Source of the DNA: Chondrosia reniformis
Lineage: Eukaryota; Porifera; Demospongiae; Chondrillida; Chondrillidae
Direction: 5' to 3'
DNA length: 64,000 bases
Assembly: GCA_947172415.1 (NCBI GenBank)
Contig: OX359193.1
Span: 1,668,501 to 1,732,500 of the forward strand
Shown here: piece after piece, positions 13,055 to 21,700 of the stretch
How positions within the stretch are numbered: the first letter of the stretch is position 1
Layout: each line of letters starts with the position of its first letter
The notes under the pieces: model-generated
The model's input: the letters and a program-made list of their open reading frames with translations, nothing else
Database searches by the model: none
Told to the model about the DNA's origin: nothing
Program-made: the position numbers and the translations under genes

Positions 13055-14883
13055 CATACATACATACATACATACATACATACATACATACATACATACA
13101 TACATACATACATACATACATACCATCCATCCATCCATACATACTGCTCCTTATAGCAATGTACATACACATACATGCTCAGAGAATAAAGTACATGCTT
13201 AGAGAATAAAGGGGATGTGTTGATATTGATTATGATTACACATTAATACGTATATGTGTGGATTACCAATATTTGGCCACTGCCAAATTTATCTAAAAAG
13301 ACTTGTTCAAAACAATGTGTCTGCCTGCAAGGAAAACGCTAGTCATGGTGCTACGGGCAGCATCATTTTACAGATTTAGCTATCCGCTTGTCAGAACAAC
13401 ATTTTTCACTGCTACTACCGATTCTTTTGACTGCAATTTTGCATTCTTTAGACACAGGCACTCAATTCCCAATGCACTGACACACTGGTTCACTGGCTCA
13501 CAGGCTAACTGGATCAATGGATCACTGGATCACAGGCTAACTGGATCACTGGATCACTGGATCACAGGCTAACTGGCACACAGGTTCACTGGTTCACTGA
13601 CACACTGGATCCTGGCTCACTGGATCACTGGATCACTGGATCACTGGCACACTGGCACACTGGCACACTGGCTCACAGGCTCACTGGTTCACTGGCACAC
13701 AGGCTCACTGGCTCACTGGCACACAGGCTCACTGGCACACAGGCTCACTGGCTCACTGGCACACAGGCTCACTGGCTCACTGGCTCACTGGCTAACTGGC
13801 ACACTGGCTCACTGGCTCACTGGGGATGTATATACATGATATCTGCAGCATAGGAAATCTTAAGAATGTGTGGTTTAATTAAACAGAAAGTATAAACATC
13901 CTGTTTTGGCTTTATGGGCCATGCAAGCACCATTCAGGCACCATTATTATTCAAAAGTTATGAAGACAAAATGCGCACATAAGTTATTTTCATTTCACAT
14001 GTTCATTTGCACACATAATAAGAGAGGCAATTGGGTGTCACTACATGCACCACATACAATAAGGACTGGTGAATCTATCACGCTAATTCCACAGTCTCAA
14101 CTTTATTAAATGCAATTACCCATATACGTAGTATCTCATCACTTGTTAAAATGGCTGACAAAATATTAAGTGACTCCGCTGACAAAAATTATCAAATACC
14201 AAATCTTGAACGAGAAATGAAGCACCTTGTTTTAGCTATTATTATACAGTGTACATTCACAAAGCAAGTATTCTGTGTAGAGTACAATCGACAGATTCTC
14301 TGGAATACTTTAAACACAAAACAATGGAAAGCTTGGTTATTATTAACTTTCTGAAGCAACTTAAGGAATTTACACAAAGTATAAGCAAAGATTTTATGGT
14401 TATATCTGTATCATACATAATATAGCTGTATCATATACAACATACCAGTATCATGTACAAGGTACCCGTATCATGTACAAGGTACCCGTATCATGTACAA
14501 GGTACCCGTATCATGTGCAACATATCTGTGTCATATACTAGACACCCGTATCATGTACAAGGTACCCGTATCATGTGCAACATACCTGTATCATATACTA
14601 GACACCCGTATCATGTACAAGGTACCCGTATCATGTGCAACATACCTGTATCATATACTAGACACCCGTATCATGTACAAGGTACCCGTATCATGTACAA
14701 GGTACCCGTATCATGTGCAACATATCTGTGTCATATACTAGACACCCGTATCATGTACAAGGTACCCATATCATGTGTAACATACCTATATCATGTGCAA
14801 CATACCTGTATCATGTACAGCTGGGCTATTTTGTACTCTGCCAAGGTCAATGGCATGGGAATACGATATTCCTTGATCAACAT
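1..14883 (-). CDS. PITPNM: PITPNM/RdgB-type phosphatidylinositol transfer protein (3' end outside window)
   Basis: Membrane-associated phosphatidylinositol transfer protein; the family moves PI and phosphatidic acid at ER-plasma membrane contacts. Exons in transcription order: 14806-14883, 12825-12998, 11788-11904, 11250-11298, 9379-9539, 7961-8204, 7479-7739, 6097-6668, 4528-4678, 3943-4047, 1691-2023, 1041-1201, 235-363, about 1-98. All have AG/GT borders and matching phases. The PITP domain spans the first six exons (start [13 protein letters not shown]; later [73 protein letters not shown]). An acidic FFAT-like segment ([10 protein letters not shown]) follows. The DDHD region includes FFAFGSPLG and NRMDYVM...[13 protein letters not shown]. 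About 877 residues lie in the window. The C-terminal LNS2 domain is expected beyond the left edge. The last exon (1-98) is the weakest call, resting on [13 protein letters not shown]. Introns are rich in MITEs and minisatellites. Confidence 0.93.
469..690. repeat. Minisatellite, 24+24 bp units, PITPNM intron
   Basis: Alternating 24-bp units (GAGGGTGGTAGTGTGGAGAT-type and GAGGGTGGAAATGTGGTGAT-type) form a 48-bp higher-order repeat of four to five copies. It lies in the intron before the 235-363 exon. The His/Pro-rich ORFs read from its complement are artefacts. Confidence 0.9.
1250..1303. repeat. (ATT)n microsatellite
   Basis: About 18 uninterrupted ATT triplets in the PITPNM intron between the 1041-1201 and 1691-2023 exons. 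Confidence 0.95.
2030..2195. repeat. 31-bp minisatellite abutting a 3' splice site
   Basis: About five copies of a 31-bp unit (GAGTGACACAAGAAGACATG + TCACTGCTATG). The array begins within about ten bases of the acceptor of the PITPNM exon 1691-2023, so on the gene strand it sits where the polypyrimidine tract and branch point would be. Confidence 0.9.
2200..3940. other. Intron sequence with no gene seen
   Basis: AT-rich PITPNM intron. It holds a C homopolymer near 3683-3698 and no credible coding exon or structured element on either strand. Confidence 0.6.
4472..4502. repeat. (GAATT)n pentanucleotide repeat
   Basis: About six GAATT units, just outside the donor of the 4528-4678 PITPNM exon. 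Confidence 0.9.
4971..5311. repeat. 67-bp tandem repeat
   Basis: About five near-identical 67-bp copies starting CTGGCCATTCTTCTTAAGC, with a single T/C difference (tagttg/tagctg) separating early from late copies. It lies in a PITPNM intron. The near identity suggests recent expansion. Confidence 0.95.
5793..5979. mobile_element. MITE, CCRTATAGYTGGAAATTTT terminal inverted repeats, TA target
   Basis: 187-bp element in a PITPNM intron. Its ends are inverted: CCATATAGCTGGAAATTTT at the left and the complement of CCGTATAGTTGGAAATTTT at the right. TA dinucleotides flank it on both sides. It is non-coding. The TA target and short length fit a Tc1/mariner-type MITE; the superfamily is inferred. 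Confidence 0.75.
6737..7437. repeat. GGAT/GTAT/GGTG tetranucleotide array filling an intron
   Basis: About 700 bp of interspersed GGAT, GTAT and GGTG blocks with a 40-60 bp higher-order pattern. It occupies nearly all of the PITPNM intron between exons 7479-7739 and 6097-6668. Because no unit contains a stop in any frame, long spurious ORFs (Trp-Met-Asp-Gly or His-Pro-Ser-Ile repeats) run through it on both strands. Confidence 0.97.
8930..9110. mobile_element. Half copy of the foldback element family (see 25259-25640)
   Basis: Contains GGATCACTGATGAAGGGTGG, AAGCTCTCTCCAGG and TTTAGTTCCCCTATAGGC, near-identical to the right arm of the foldback element in the MTBP intron. A further diverged copy lies at about 53100-53240 and a short piece at 34379-34415. 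It lies in a PITPNM intron. Confidence 0.75.
9570..9904. mobile_element. MITE with about 26-bp inverted ends and TA target
   Basis: 335-bp element in a PITPNM intron. CCGTATTATCTCTAATATAA at the left is matched by its reverse complement at the right, and TA flanks both ends. Internally it repeats GGGCTTNTATTGGAGACT several times in subterminal positions. It is non-coding. The near-perfect ends suggest a fairly young copy. Confidence 0.85.
10691..10827. mobile_element. Small hAT-like MITE (CAGGG ends)
   Basis: 137-bp element in a PITPNM intron. It begins CAGGGCTGCAT and ends with the complement of CAGGGCTGTATGCAG. AATATG flanks both sides as a short direct repeat. The interior is G/C-block rich. 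The CAGGG termini resemble hAT MITEs, but the 6-bp direct repeat is shorter than the usual 8. Confidence 0.65.
12001..12223. mobile_element. MITE with 35-bp terminal inverted repeats
   Basis: The left end (GTGAGCACCACCAGTGGAAA, continuing TTGCAGAAAATGGCC) is matched in inverse orientation at the right end with four differences. It lies in a PITPNM intron and its interior is non-coding. The superfamily is not identified. Confidence 0.8.
13021..13142. repeat. (CATA)n microsatellite
   Basis: About 27 CATA units followed by CATC units, immediately upstream of the acceptor of PITPNM exon 12825-12998 on the gene strand. Confidence 0.95.
13470..13826. repeat. Degenerate CTGGCTCACTGG / CTGGCACACAGG array
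   Basis: A 10-11 bp motif (ACTGGMTCAC / ACTGGCACAC / AGGCTAACTGG) repeats for about 350 bp in PITPNM intron 1. Unit spacing varies, so it is not a clean minisatellite. Confidence 0.9.
14416..14815. repeat. 20-bp minisatellite copying the PITPNM exon 1 / intron 1 junction
   Basis: About 19-20 units of 20 bp. On the gene strand the real junction reads TACATGATACAG|GTATGTTG. Following units read CACATGATATAGGTATGTTA, CACATGATATGGGTACCTTG and TACATGATACGGGTGTCTAG. The array therefore appears to have grown from the last exon bases plus the 5' splice site, leaving serial GGTATGT/GGTACC decoy donors. Confidence 0.85.
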
Positions 14884-15127
14884 GGCGGCTGCTGCCAGTT
14901 AAATAACTACAGTGAAGAAAGAGATGTTCATTATTTTTATCAGTGATCTTTCAAAGCTTCCAAATTTACAATAACTACACACCGCGCAGACCCTTCCTAG
15001 ACCCATACAACTAAACAGTGAATGGTTCTATAAGAACGAGAGGTCGTAAGGGACATTGTACACTTCTACTTTAATATATCAGTAATCTTACAGAGCCAAT
15101 GGCTTCTGATTAGAGAGTGGGCTTGAC

Positions 15128-15378
15128 ACTCAATCAGCCCAAAGGAGGAACGAGGTTACTATCCTGACACTGAAACTTTGAAAGAACCAACGCCCAATTA
15201 CCTTTTTAACGGACGAGATATGGTCGATACAAGTCCGTTTGGCATTGAGAGATTAGAATGCCTGCTTCGTACTTCCAGACCAGACTGTCCACCTCCCAAA
15301 CTGCCTCCGATTAAGCACAGTCCAATTTCCGGTCCCTTTCCGACATTTGTGTGCACGCTCCCCGGGAAATTTAAATGA
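15128..15378 (+). CDS. Short ORF of unknown status
   Basis: An open frame ending at 15378 encodes about 80 residues including NYLFNGRDMVDTSPFGIERL and a Pro/Cys-rich stretch (RPDCPPPKLPPIKHSP). I do not recognise it. No clear start codon or acceptor in phase was found; upstream the frame stops just after an intron-like segment. About 80 bp of it (15248-15330) recur at 15546-15627 directly before a LINE fragment. It may be the last exon of an unseen gene or part of a repeat. Confidence 0.3.
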
Positions 15379-15545
15379 AAATTGATGGTCTAATCCGTTA
15401 TACTGAACTGTGGCTTCCTGTTAAGGATTATAGGCCAAGCCTGCCAATTTAACCCTCCTACGCAGCATTGTAAACATTTGAGTCTAATAGAAGTGCGTAT
15501 ATACATAAATTGTATGAAGTGATCATAAATTCGTTGTGATGTACA

Positions 15546-15627
15546 CAGAGATTAGAATGCCTGCTTCGTACTTCCAGACCAGACTGTCCACCTCCCGAAC
15601 TGCCTCCGATTAAGCACAGTCCAATTT
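15546..15627 (+). repeat. 82-bp duplicate of 15248-15330
   Basis: AGAGATTAGAATGCCTGCTT through to CAGTCCAATTT matches the upstream ORF segment with about two differences and runs directly into LINE-derived sequence. Confidence 0.9.
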
Positions 15628-16110
15628 TCTGCTGTTGTATGGGCAGAGTGTTCCAAGGAGAGTGCCACCAAGTTAGAGAGAATCCAGAAGGCAGGAATGA
15701 GGATGATTCTAAACATCCATCAGAGGGACTTCCCGTCAGCAGTTATGAGGTGCAAGCTTGGTTGGATGTCCCTGAGTTGTCGGAGGAGTATGTTTAGGGC
15801 CAAGTGCACAAGAAAGTACATAGTTCACAAAGTACCCAGTTATATGGCAAATCAATTCAAAACACATGAAGAGTTAGGTTTGCGATCTTCTAGGAGAACA
15901 AGTGACATTTACTTGCCAACTCCAAAGTCTAATTGGCTAGCTAAGTCCTACTTCTACAAAGCTGGACAGGAATGGAATTCTTTACCCCTAGAAATAAGGA
16001 CAACTGGTGATCAAGTCTTCAGGAGAAGAATAATGACTTATTTTATGGAGTTAAATTAATTCCTATTCTGAATTTTTATATTTATTTCAAATGTTAGAAA
16101 TATATTTACT

Positions 16111-16143
<33 letters not shown>

Positions 16144-16193
16144 TATATAAGGTCCCCTATTCATACCAGTATTGTGCTGATGGGGCTGTACCT

Positions 16194-16228
<35 letters not shown>
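15628..16228 (+). mobile_element. 5'-truncated LINE: reverse transcriptase C-terminus and 3' end
   Basis: 15628-16059 encodes the typical tail of a non-LTR retrotransposon ORF2 (MRMILNIHQRDFP, SSRRTSDIYLPTPKSNWLAK, AGQEWNSLPLEIR, FRRRIMTYFMELN). It is followed by poly-T at about 16112-16141, a short 3' UTR ending GGGGCTGTACCTTTAATAAT, and a (TAA)n tail at 16196-16228. The upstream RT, endonuclease and ORF1 are missing. A CR1/L2-like clade is likely but unproven. Confidence 0.85.
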
Positions 16229-16229
<1 letters not shown>

Positions 16230-16255
16230 TATACTTGACTTATTGAACATTATTT

Positions 16256-16296
16256 TCTGCGGATGAAGACCTTTGGGTCAAAACGTCCAGATAAAA
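16256..16296 (+). other. Decayed Penelope-type hairpin (hammerhead-like)
   Basis: GCGGATGAAGACCTTTGGGT followed by CAAAACGTC is a degraded version of the CTGATGAAGACC...GGTCGAAACG hairpin seen intact at 33121 and 53676. The GACC/GGTC stem is kept, but the flanking core bases are altered. Confidence 0.5.
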
Positions 16297-16510
16297 TTGT
16301 ATATATGTGTGAGTTACCTATGGTTATTTGTCTTATTCACTTAGTTACACCTCACCTGTATAATGATCTGACGGTTGATATGGGCAGTGTATACTAGACT
16401 AGTAATGAAGGTATTAAAGTGTTGTTATAATTATGTACATGTATTCTAAGGTCCCAGTAGCCCTCAATGAAGCTCTGAAGGCACTTCATTAGGTGCTCCT
16501 GGTTGATGGA

Positions 16511-16573
16511 TAGTCTCATACCCAGCCCCCAGTTCCTCAATTATTGTGGAAGTGGGGGCTGGGTACGAGACTA
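16511..16573. mobile_element. Perfect-stem hairpin / foldback mini-element
   Basis: A 21-nt arm beginning TAGTCTCATACCCAGCCCCC (16511-16531) pairs with 16553-16573 with one mismatch around a 21-nt loop. TTGATGGA precedes it and GCTGATGGA follows closely. It is a foldback or MITE remnant. Confidence 0.7.
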
Positions 16574-17095
16574 GGCTGATGGATGGATCATAAATATACA
16601 TCTCCTCCTCCTCACAGTATAGATAACCACATAATATGTGAAACCTAGTCATAAGAACAATATAAATTTGACCCATATATACTTGGCCAAAACTGTTTTA
16701 AGTTTGTTGCTGTACGTATACGTATATAGCAACCTAAGAATGGAATTACAATTATATTTGATAGTTTAAGATATCTACCATAAAGCTAATGATTTTAATA
16801 TCCTATATGCTTGTGGATAGATGCACGACAATTCAATTCTTTCTAATCATGTTCCTTGAGATGTTAATGAACTTGTTGAATATGAAAACTGAGTTAAGGT
16901 TATGTTAACGTTGTTGTGTAATCGTTGATAACATATAGTTGTGCATATATACAATTATGAAATGGATGTACCAAGATTACATCATACAAGGCACAAGTTG
17001 ATGTTAACTAATCATTAGTCATAGTTATAATAAAAAATATTACTATATAACAAGTTGCGTGCTATATGCTAAGCATTTAAGTGCAACATTTTATT
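16574..17095. other. Intergenic, likely promoter / 5' UTR intron of the secreted peptide gene
   Basis: AT-rich and non-coding. The end (TTTTATTTCAG) is a good splice acceptor 13-14 bases before the peptide start codon, so a 5' UTR intron is likely. Confidence 0.4.
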
Positions 17096-17111
17096 TCAGA
17101 AACTCTTAAGA

Positions 17112-17321
17112 ATGAAATTTGCTCTTTTGATTTTGGCCTTGATAGGCATGCAGACCTTTCTCACTGAAGCTGCACCAATTGATCTGGACAAGCTCAGTCG
17201 TGCGATAAGGGGGACTGTTGCTAAGTGTAAGGACGAGTATCAGAATTGTAAACTGACTGAGAGGAGCTGCATTGAAGCAAGAATAATATGTGTTGGAAAT
17301 GTTTGGTCTCAAGATCGTTAA
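17112..17321 (+). CDS. Small secreted cysteine peptide, unknown function
   Basis: 69 residues. Residues 1-20 form a clear signal peptide (MKFALLILALIGMQTFLTEA, cleavage probably near AA-P). The mature part of about 48 residues is charged and probably helical. It has exactly four cysteines at 39, 46, 53 and 60, a C-x6-C-x6-C-x6-C ladder. The start is supported by a splice acceptor just upstream (17099-17101) and by the signal peptide beginning at this ATG. I recognise no family. Possible roles are a host-defence, adhesion or signalling peptide; none is shown by the sequence. No neighbouring gene hints at function. Confidence 0.65.
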   Translation: MKFALLILALIGMQTFLTEAAPIDLDKLSRAIRGTVAKCKDEYQNCKLTERSCIEARIICVGNVWSQDR

Positions 17322-18701
17322 CAAGAATTTTGGCTTCAAGGACTGCTATTGTATCACATCAGAACTCTTAAGTTCTGTTATAAACACTTACTTTCTATAT
17401 AGGCCAGTATCAACTAAAAATTATTTACTATAATTATATCAAACTTATACTCACTCCATTTATTGTATCCAGTATATGCTATATGCATTGAATCTTAATT
17501 TGATCAGCATCATCCTTACATTACTCAGTCTGCATGACCATTCTTCTGAAGCTTATAACAGTACTAGTGTGATCCTGAATTTGAAATATCCTTAATTTGA
17601 ACAACCAGCTACAGTCACGTTCATCATCTATACAGTAGAAAACATCAAATATGTTTTGATGTTTGTCAGCATTATAACATACGTAGGTTATTAATAGAAG
17701 CTTCTTTACAATAACTATGTACAGTACGTACGTAGTACTATATCTGCACTGTCAGGCTTTTCAATATGGAAAAGCAATCAAGGATATTCACTAAATACTT
17801 ATTATACCAAACTAGTCAATTATGACTCATATTAGTATTTTATGTTGGTTATTAAGAGAGTGAATTATTGTATATATATGTATACACATGTATTCATATG
17901 CATGGCCAAATGTGTATATAATAAATCCCTATATTGATTGATACATTCATTTATATACAGTATTATGTACAAAACCCCTTAATCAGCAGATATAGACATA
18001 TAGCTGTACAGTATATGTTAAATTCATTACTGTGGATATACGTAATAGTCTTTCCACTTGACACTTTTCAGCTGCAGTTGAACATGGAAATAGTGGTTAG
18101 ACACCACATGCATAAGCATATTTATATATGTACTACAGTAGTAGCTTAAATTTTGTTTGATAGAGCACTAAATTGTACATTAAAATCTTGCATACCAAGT
18201 TATTGTATGGTGAGAGGCAGGACAAATATGAACATGAATCAAAATTCTAGAACTCTTTGGAAATGTTTCAAATGTGAAGTGCACCAGTACGTATGTGGTC
18301 AAAATCACATTTTAACCTGATTCTGTGATCGATCACCCATGGCCAGCTATTGTAGAGAATCTGCTCTCATGGCTAGTAGACATTTTGAAGTTAATGTCAT
18401 TTTTGTAAGCCTATACAGTCACAGTTCACTTACCTACACTCGCACATCTCAGGTAATTTAAAGTAAATATCAACCAACCTCTGCAGTTGGTTACTCCCAA
18501 GTCCAGACCAAATTGTTAAAGGTCATGAATTGATTGAGTTTAGTGTATGTATACATGTATATATTATCATAAATATACAATACCGTACGTACCTAAAATA
18601 CTGGATAGTCCAACAGATTATGATATTTACAGTTCAAATTAAGGGTAAAGAGTTTTGACATTTATAATTACAGTTTATTGCAATAAAATTTGACATTTCA
18701 T
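17322..18701. other. Intergenic stretch, nothing recognised
   Basis: AT-rich, TACGTA-rich sequence between the peptide gene and the end of MTBP. The reverse-strand AATAAA at 18673-18678 is a good poly(A) signal for MTBP, about 25 bp past its stop codon. Confidence 0.5.
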
Positions 18702-21700
18702 TTACTGGCCACCAACTCTAGGAAATGATCCACACTTTTTCAGTTCAAAGTCAATCACCTGTAAGAAATTCAGAATACTATAGTATTAGACCAGTACAGA
18801 ATGTACAGCTTGTTCTACATACTTATTAGAATGTACAGCTTGTTCTACGTACTTATTAGAATGTACAGCTTGTTCTACTTATTAGACCAGTACAGAATGT
18901 ACAGCTTGTTCTACGTACTTATTAGAATGTACAGCTTGTTCTACGTACTTATTAGAATGTAGAGCTTGTTCTACTTATTAGACCAGTACAGAATGTAAAT
19001 AATAGACTATAATACAAACCTGCTTTGCGTTTAACTCAGTAATACTTCTCATTTCTTCTCCAAGGTTTTTAGAGGAGGTAAGATCCTACAAATGAGATAG
19101 ATACACCTCAGTACATTTACAGTAGTTTAAGGACATTTAAACTCATCAATGACAAAAGTTATTCCAACCTTAAGAAAGCTTTTACTAATGTTATACAATC
19201 TGTTGCAGCAACCTTTATGACAAGGATGCTTGCTTGATAGATCATTGTTCTTTAATGCCAATCTCACAAAGTACTCCAATTTCTAGAACAAGGGGAAGAG
19301 ACTTGAATAAGTGCTGTATAGTGTTGTTGCACCTGCACATACGTACAAACCTTTCTATGCTTTTCTGATCTCTTAGTGCCACTGCCTTGCAGCATAGGCT
19401 GAGCTGGTTCTGTGTTACAAGTACTTTCTGATCTCTTAGTGCCACTGCCTTGCAGCATAGGCTGAGCTGGTACTGTGTTACAAGTACTTTCTGATCTCTT
19501 AGTGCCACTGCCTTGCAGCATAGGCTGAGCTGGTACTGTGTTACAAGTACTTTCTGATCTCTTAGTGCCACTGCCTTGCAGCATAGGCTGAGCTGGTACT
19601 GTGTTAGAAGTACTTTCTGATCTCTTAGTGCCACTGCCTTGCAGCATAGGCTGAGCTGGTACTGTGTTAGAAGTACTTTCTGATCTCTTAGTGCCACTGC
19701 CTTGCAGCATAGGCTGAGCTGGTACTGTGTTAGAAGTACTTTCTGATCTCTTAGTGCCACTGCCTTGCAGCATAGGCTGAGCTGGTACTGTGTTACAAGT
19801 ACTTTCTGATCTCTTAGTGCCACTGCCTTGCAGAGCTGGTACTGTGTTACAAGTACTTTCTTGTAGAGGACGGCTAACAGCTTTCCTCATCTTAGCAGAT
19901 GGAACTGATCTAATTGTGGAATCTTCATTCTCCTTGTTACTCCTTTCTTTCAGTTGGCTGCTCTGAACTGACCTCGTCCTCTTTCTTGCTACCTTGCCTG
20001 CATATGACACCTTGGATTCAGATTTGGAGATGATAGGTGGAATCACCTTTGCAGGTGTCAACATAGCTATGGAAGAATTTCCTTTATTAACATGTTTTAG
20101 AGGAAGTCTTGAGACATTTGATGGCAGTGATGTTGATTTCTGTTTAATTTCGCTAGTAGACTTGAAAACGTCTCTGTCCTGCTCGGCTGCCTCTATTCTA
20201 GACTTCAGGTCTCTTCTCTTTTTGGCAATCTTCTCTGCAGTTTCTAAACTCGCACTGTTACAAACACTCCCTGCTTCATCAAGGATACAGTGTTGCTGGA
20301 TCTTAACCAAACGTGCATCCTCTTTTTCCCGTTTATCAGTGCAATAACTGTATACCAGTCACGCAAAAATGAAACATTTGTGTTCATGAAGGCATGCATG
20401 CAATTAATGGATATATACGTACATGTAATAGAATAATATAAATTAATTACTAAAGTCATTTACAATTTTATGTACGAACATATATGTACGTATGTAAATG
20501 TAATTATGTAAATTGATGTACGTATGAGTAATGTGATCTTCTATTGAAACTCACTTTACTCCATGATATGTACTGGAGGATAGCTCCCATAAACTCATTT
20601 TAGAAATTTCCGATACATCTTTTAATAGAAAATACATGAAATACACTATAATGTACTATACATGCATGAACATACGTACGTATATTCTCAAGTGTGTGCT
20701 GATATACAAACCTTGCGGCAAACTCCAGTGGCACAGTATTTCAGTATCTTGTAACTACGTATATGATGAGTTATAAATGCAAAATCACACTTGTAGAATA
20801 GAGATCGAAAATGTGTGAAATACGCACGAAACATAAAACAAATATACGTAACATGAATACTCAAAGCAATCAACCATAGAAAATGTGGTGAAAAAGATGA
20901 AAACTTTAGGAATCAGATTGGACCACTGTTCAAGCCTAACATTCCACTACACTACCAGGGTTTCATTAGGGGGATTCCCCCTTGCAATTGTCCCATATCA
21001 TTATTCTAGCAAGAAGGGTGTGGCTTGTCAGGGAAAGCACCAATGCACCATCAAAAATCCTCACTCCCTTCTTTCAGCATACATACATACCATGGCCCCC
21101 CTGAAATATTTTCTAAATGAAACCCTGACTATACCAACATACGTACATACGTGTCCACTAACATGAGGTTTGCTATGTACACTCACTGCTGGGAGAGGAG
21201 ATAGGTCTAGTGACTCCAGTGGTGTCCCATCCCTATTGAAGTGTGGCAAGATGTCTGCCGCTTGTATGTTGTCCACATCCTGATCTGTAATCTGTCGAGG
21301 AATGACCTTGCTATTAAATGTCATATCCGGAGTTGTCAATCTCTTAAGTTTACAACTGCACAGGAAAAAGAGCAGTTCTGTGAATATCTTTATTATACAA
21401 TTGTTAACAGTATTCCTTGGATAGTATATACAAAGTGAACAATTAGATACCACCTGGATAGTATACACAACAGATAACATTCATAGTGCCATGTTATGGA
21501 AGATTTGTATAGGTGCAACTTGTGGAATTATGGTGAATAGATAAGTTTTGTTTTAGGGAAGAGTTGGGACTGATTGCTTAATGTCAATGTCCCTTTACTA
21601 TTTACAGGTTTTTATTATCGCTAACTAATCCATGAACAACAAAAAATTGCACATTACCAAATTCCCACTTTATCTATAGTATGAACTTATGTACGTACTT

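Noticed and set aside
12870-13202. Plus-strand ORF of 110 residues ending in THTYI repeats
   Set aside because: Antisense to PITPNM exon 2 followed by the CATA microsatellite.
14453-14946. Plus-strand ORFs with [11 protein letters not shown] repeats
   Set aside because: Antisense reading of the splice-donor minisatellite in PITPNM intron 1.
18786-19000. Regularly spaced repeats that could suggest a CRISPR array
   Set aside because: The units are contiguous with no unique spacers, and the window is clearly animal nuclear DNA. The same holds for 4971-5311.
19994-20347. Plus-strand 117-residue ORF
   Set aside because: Antisense of the large MTBP exon 19351-20347.
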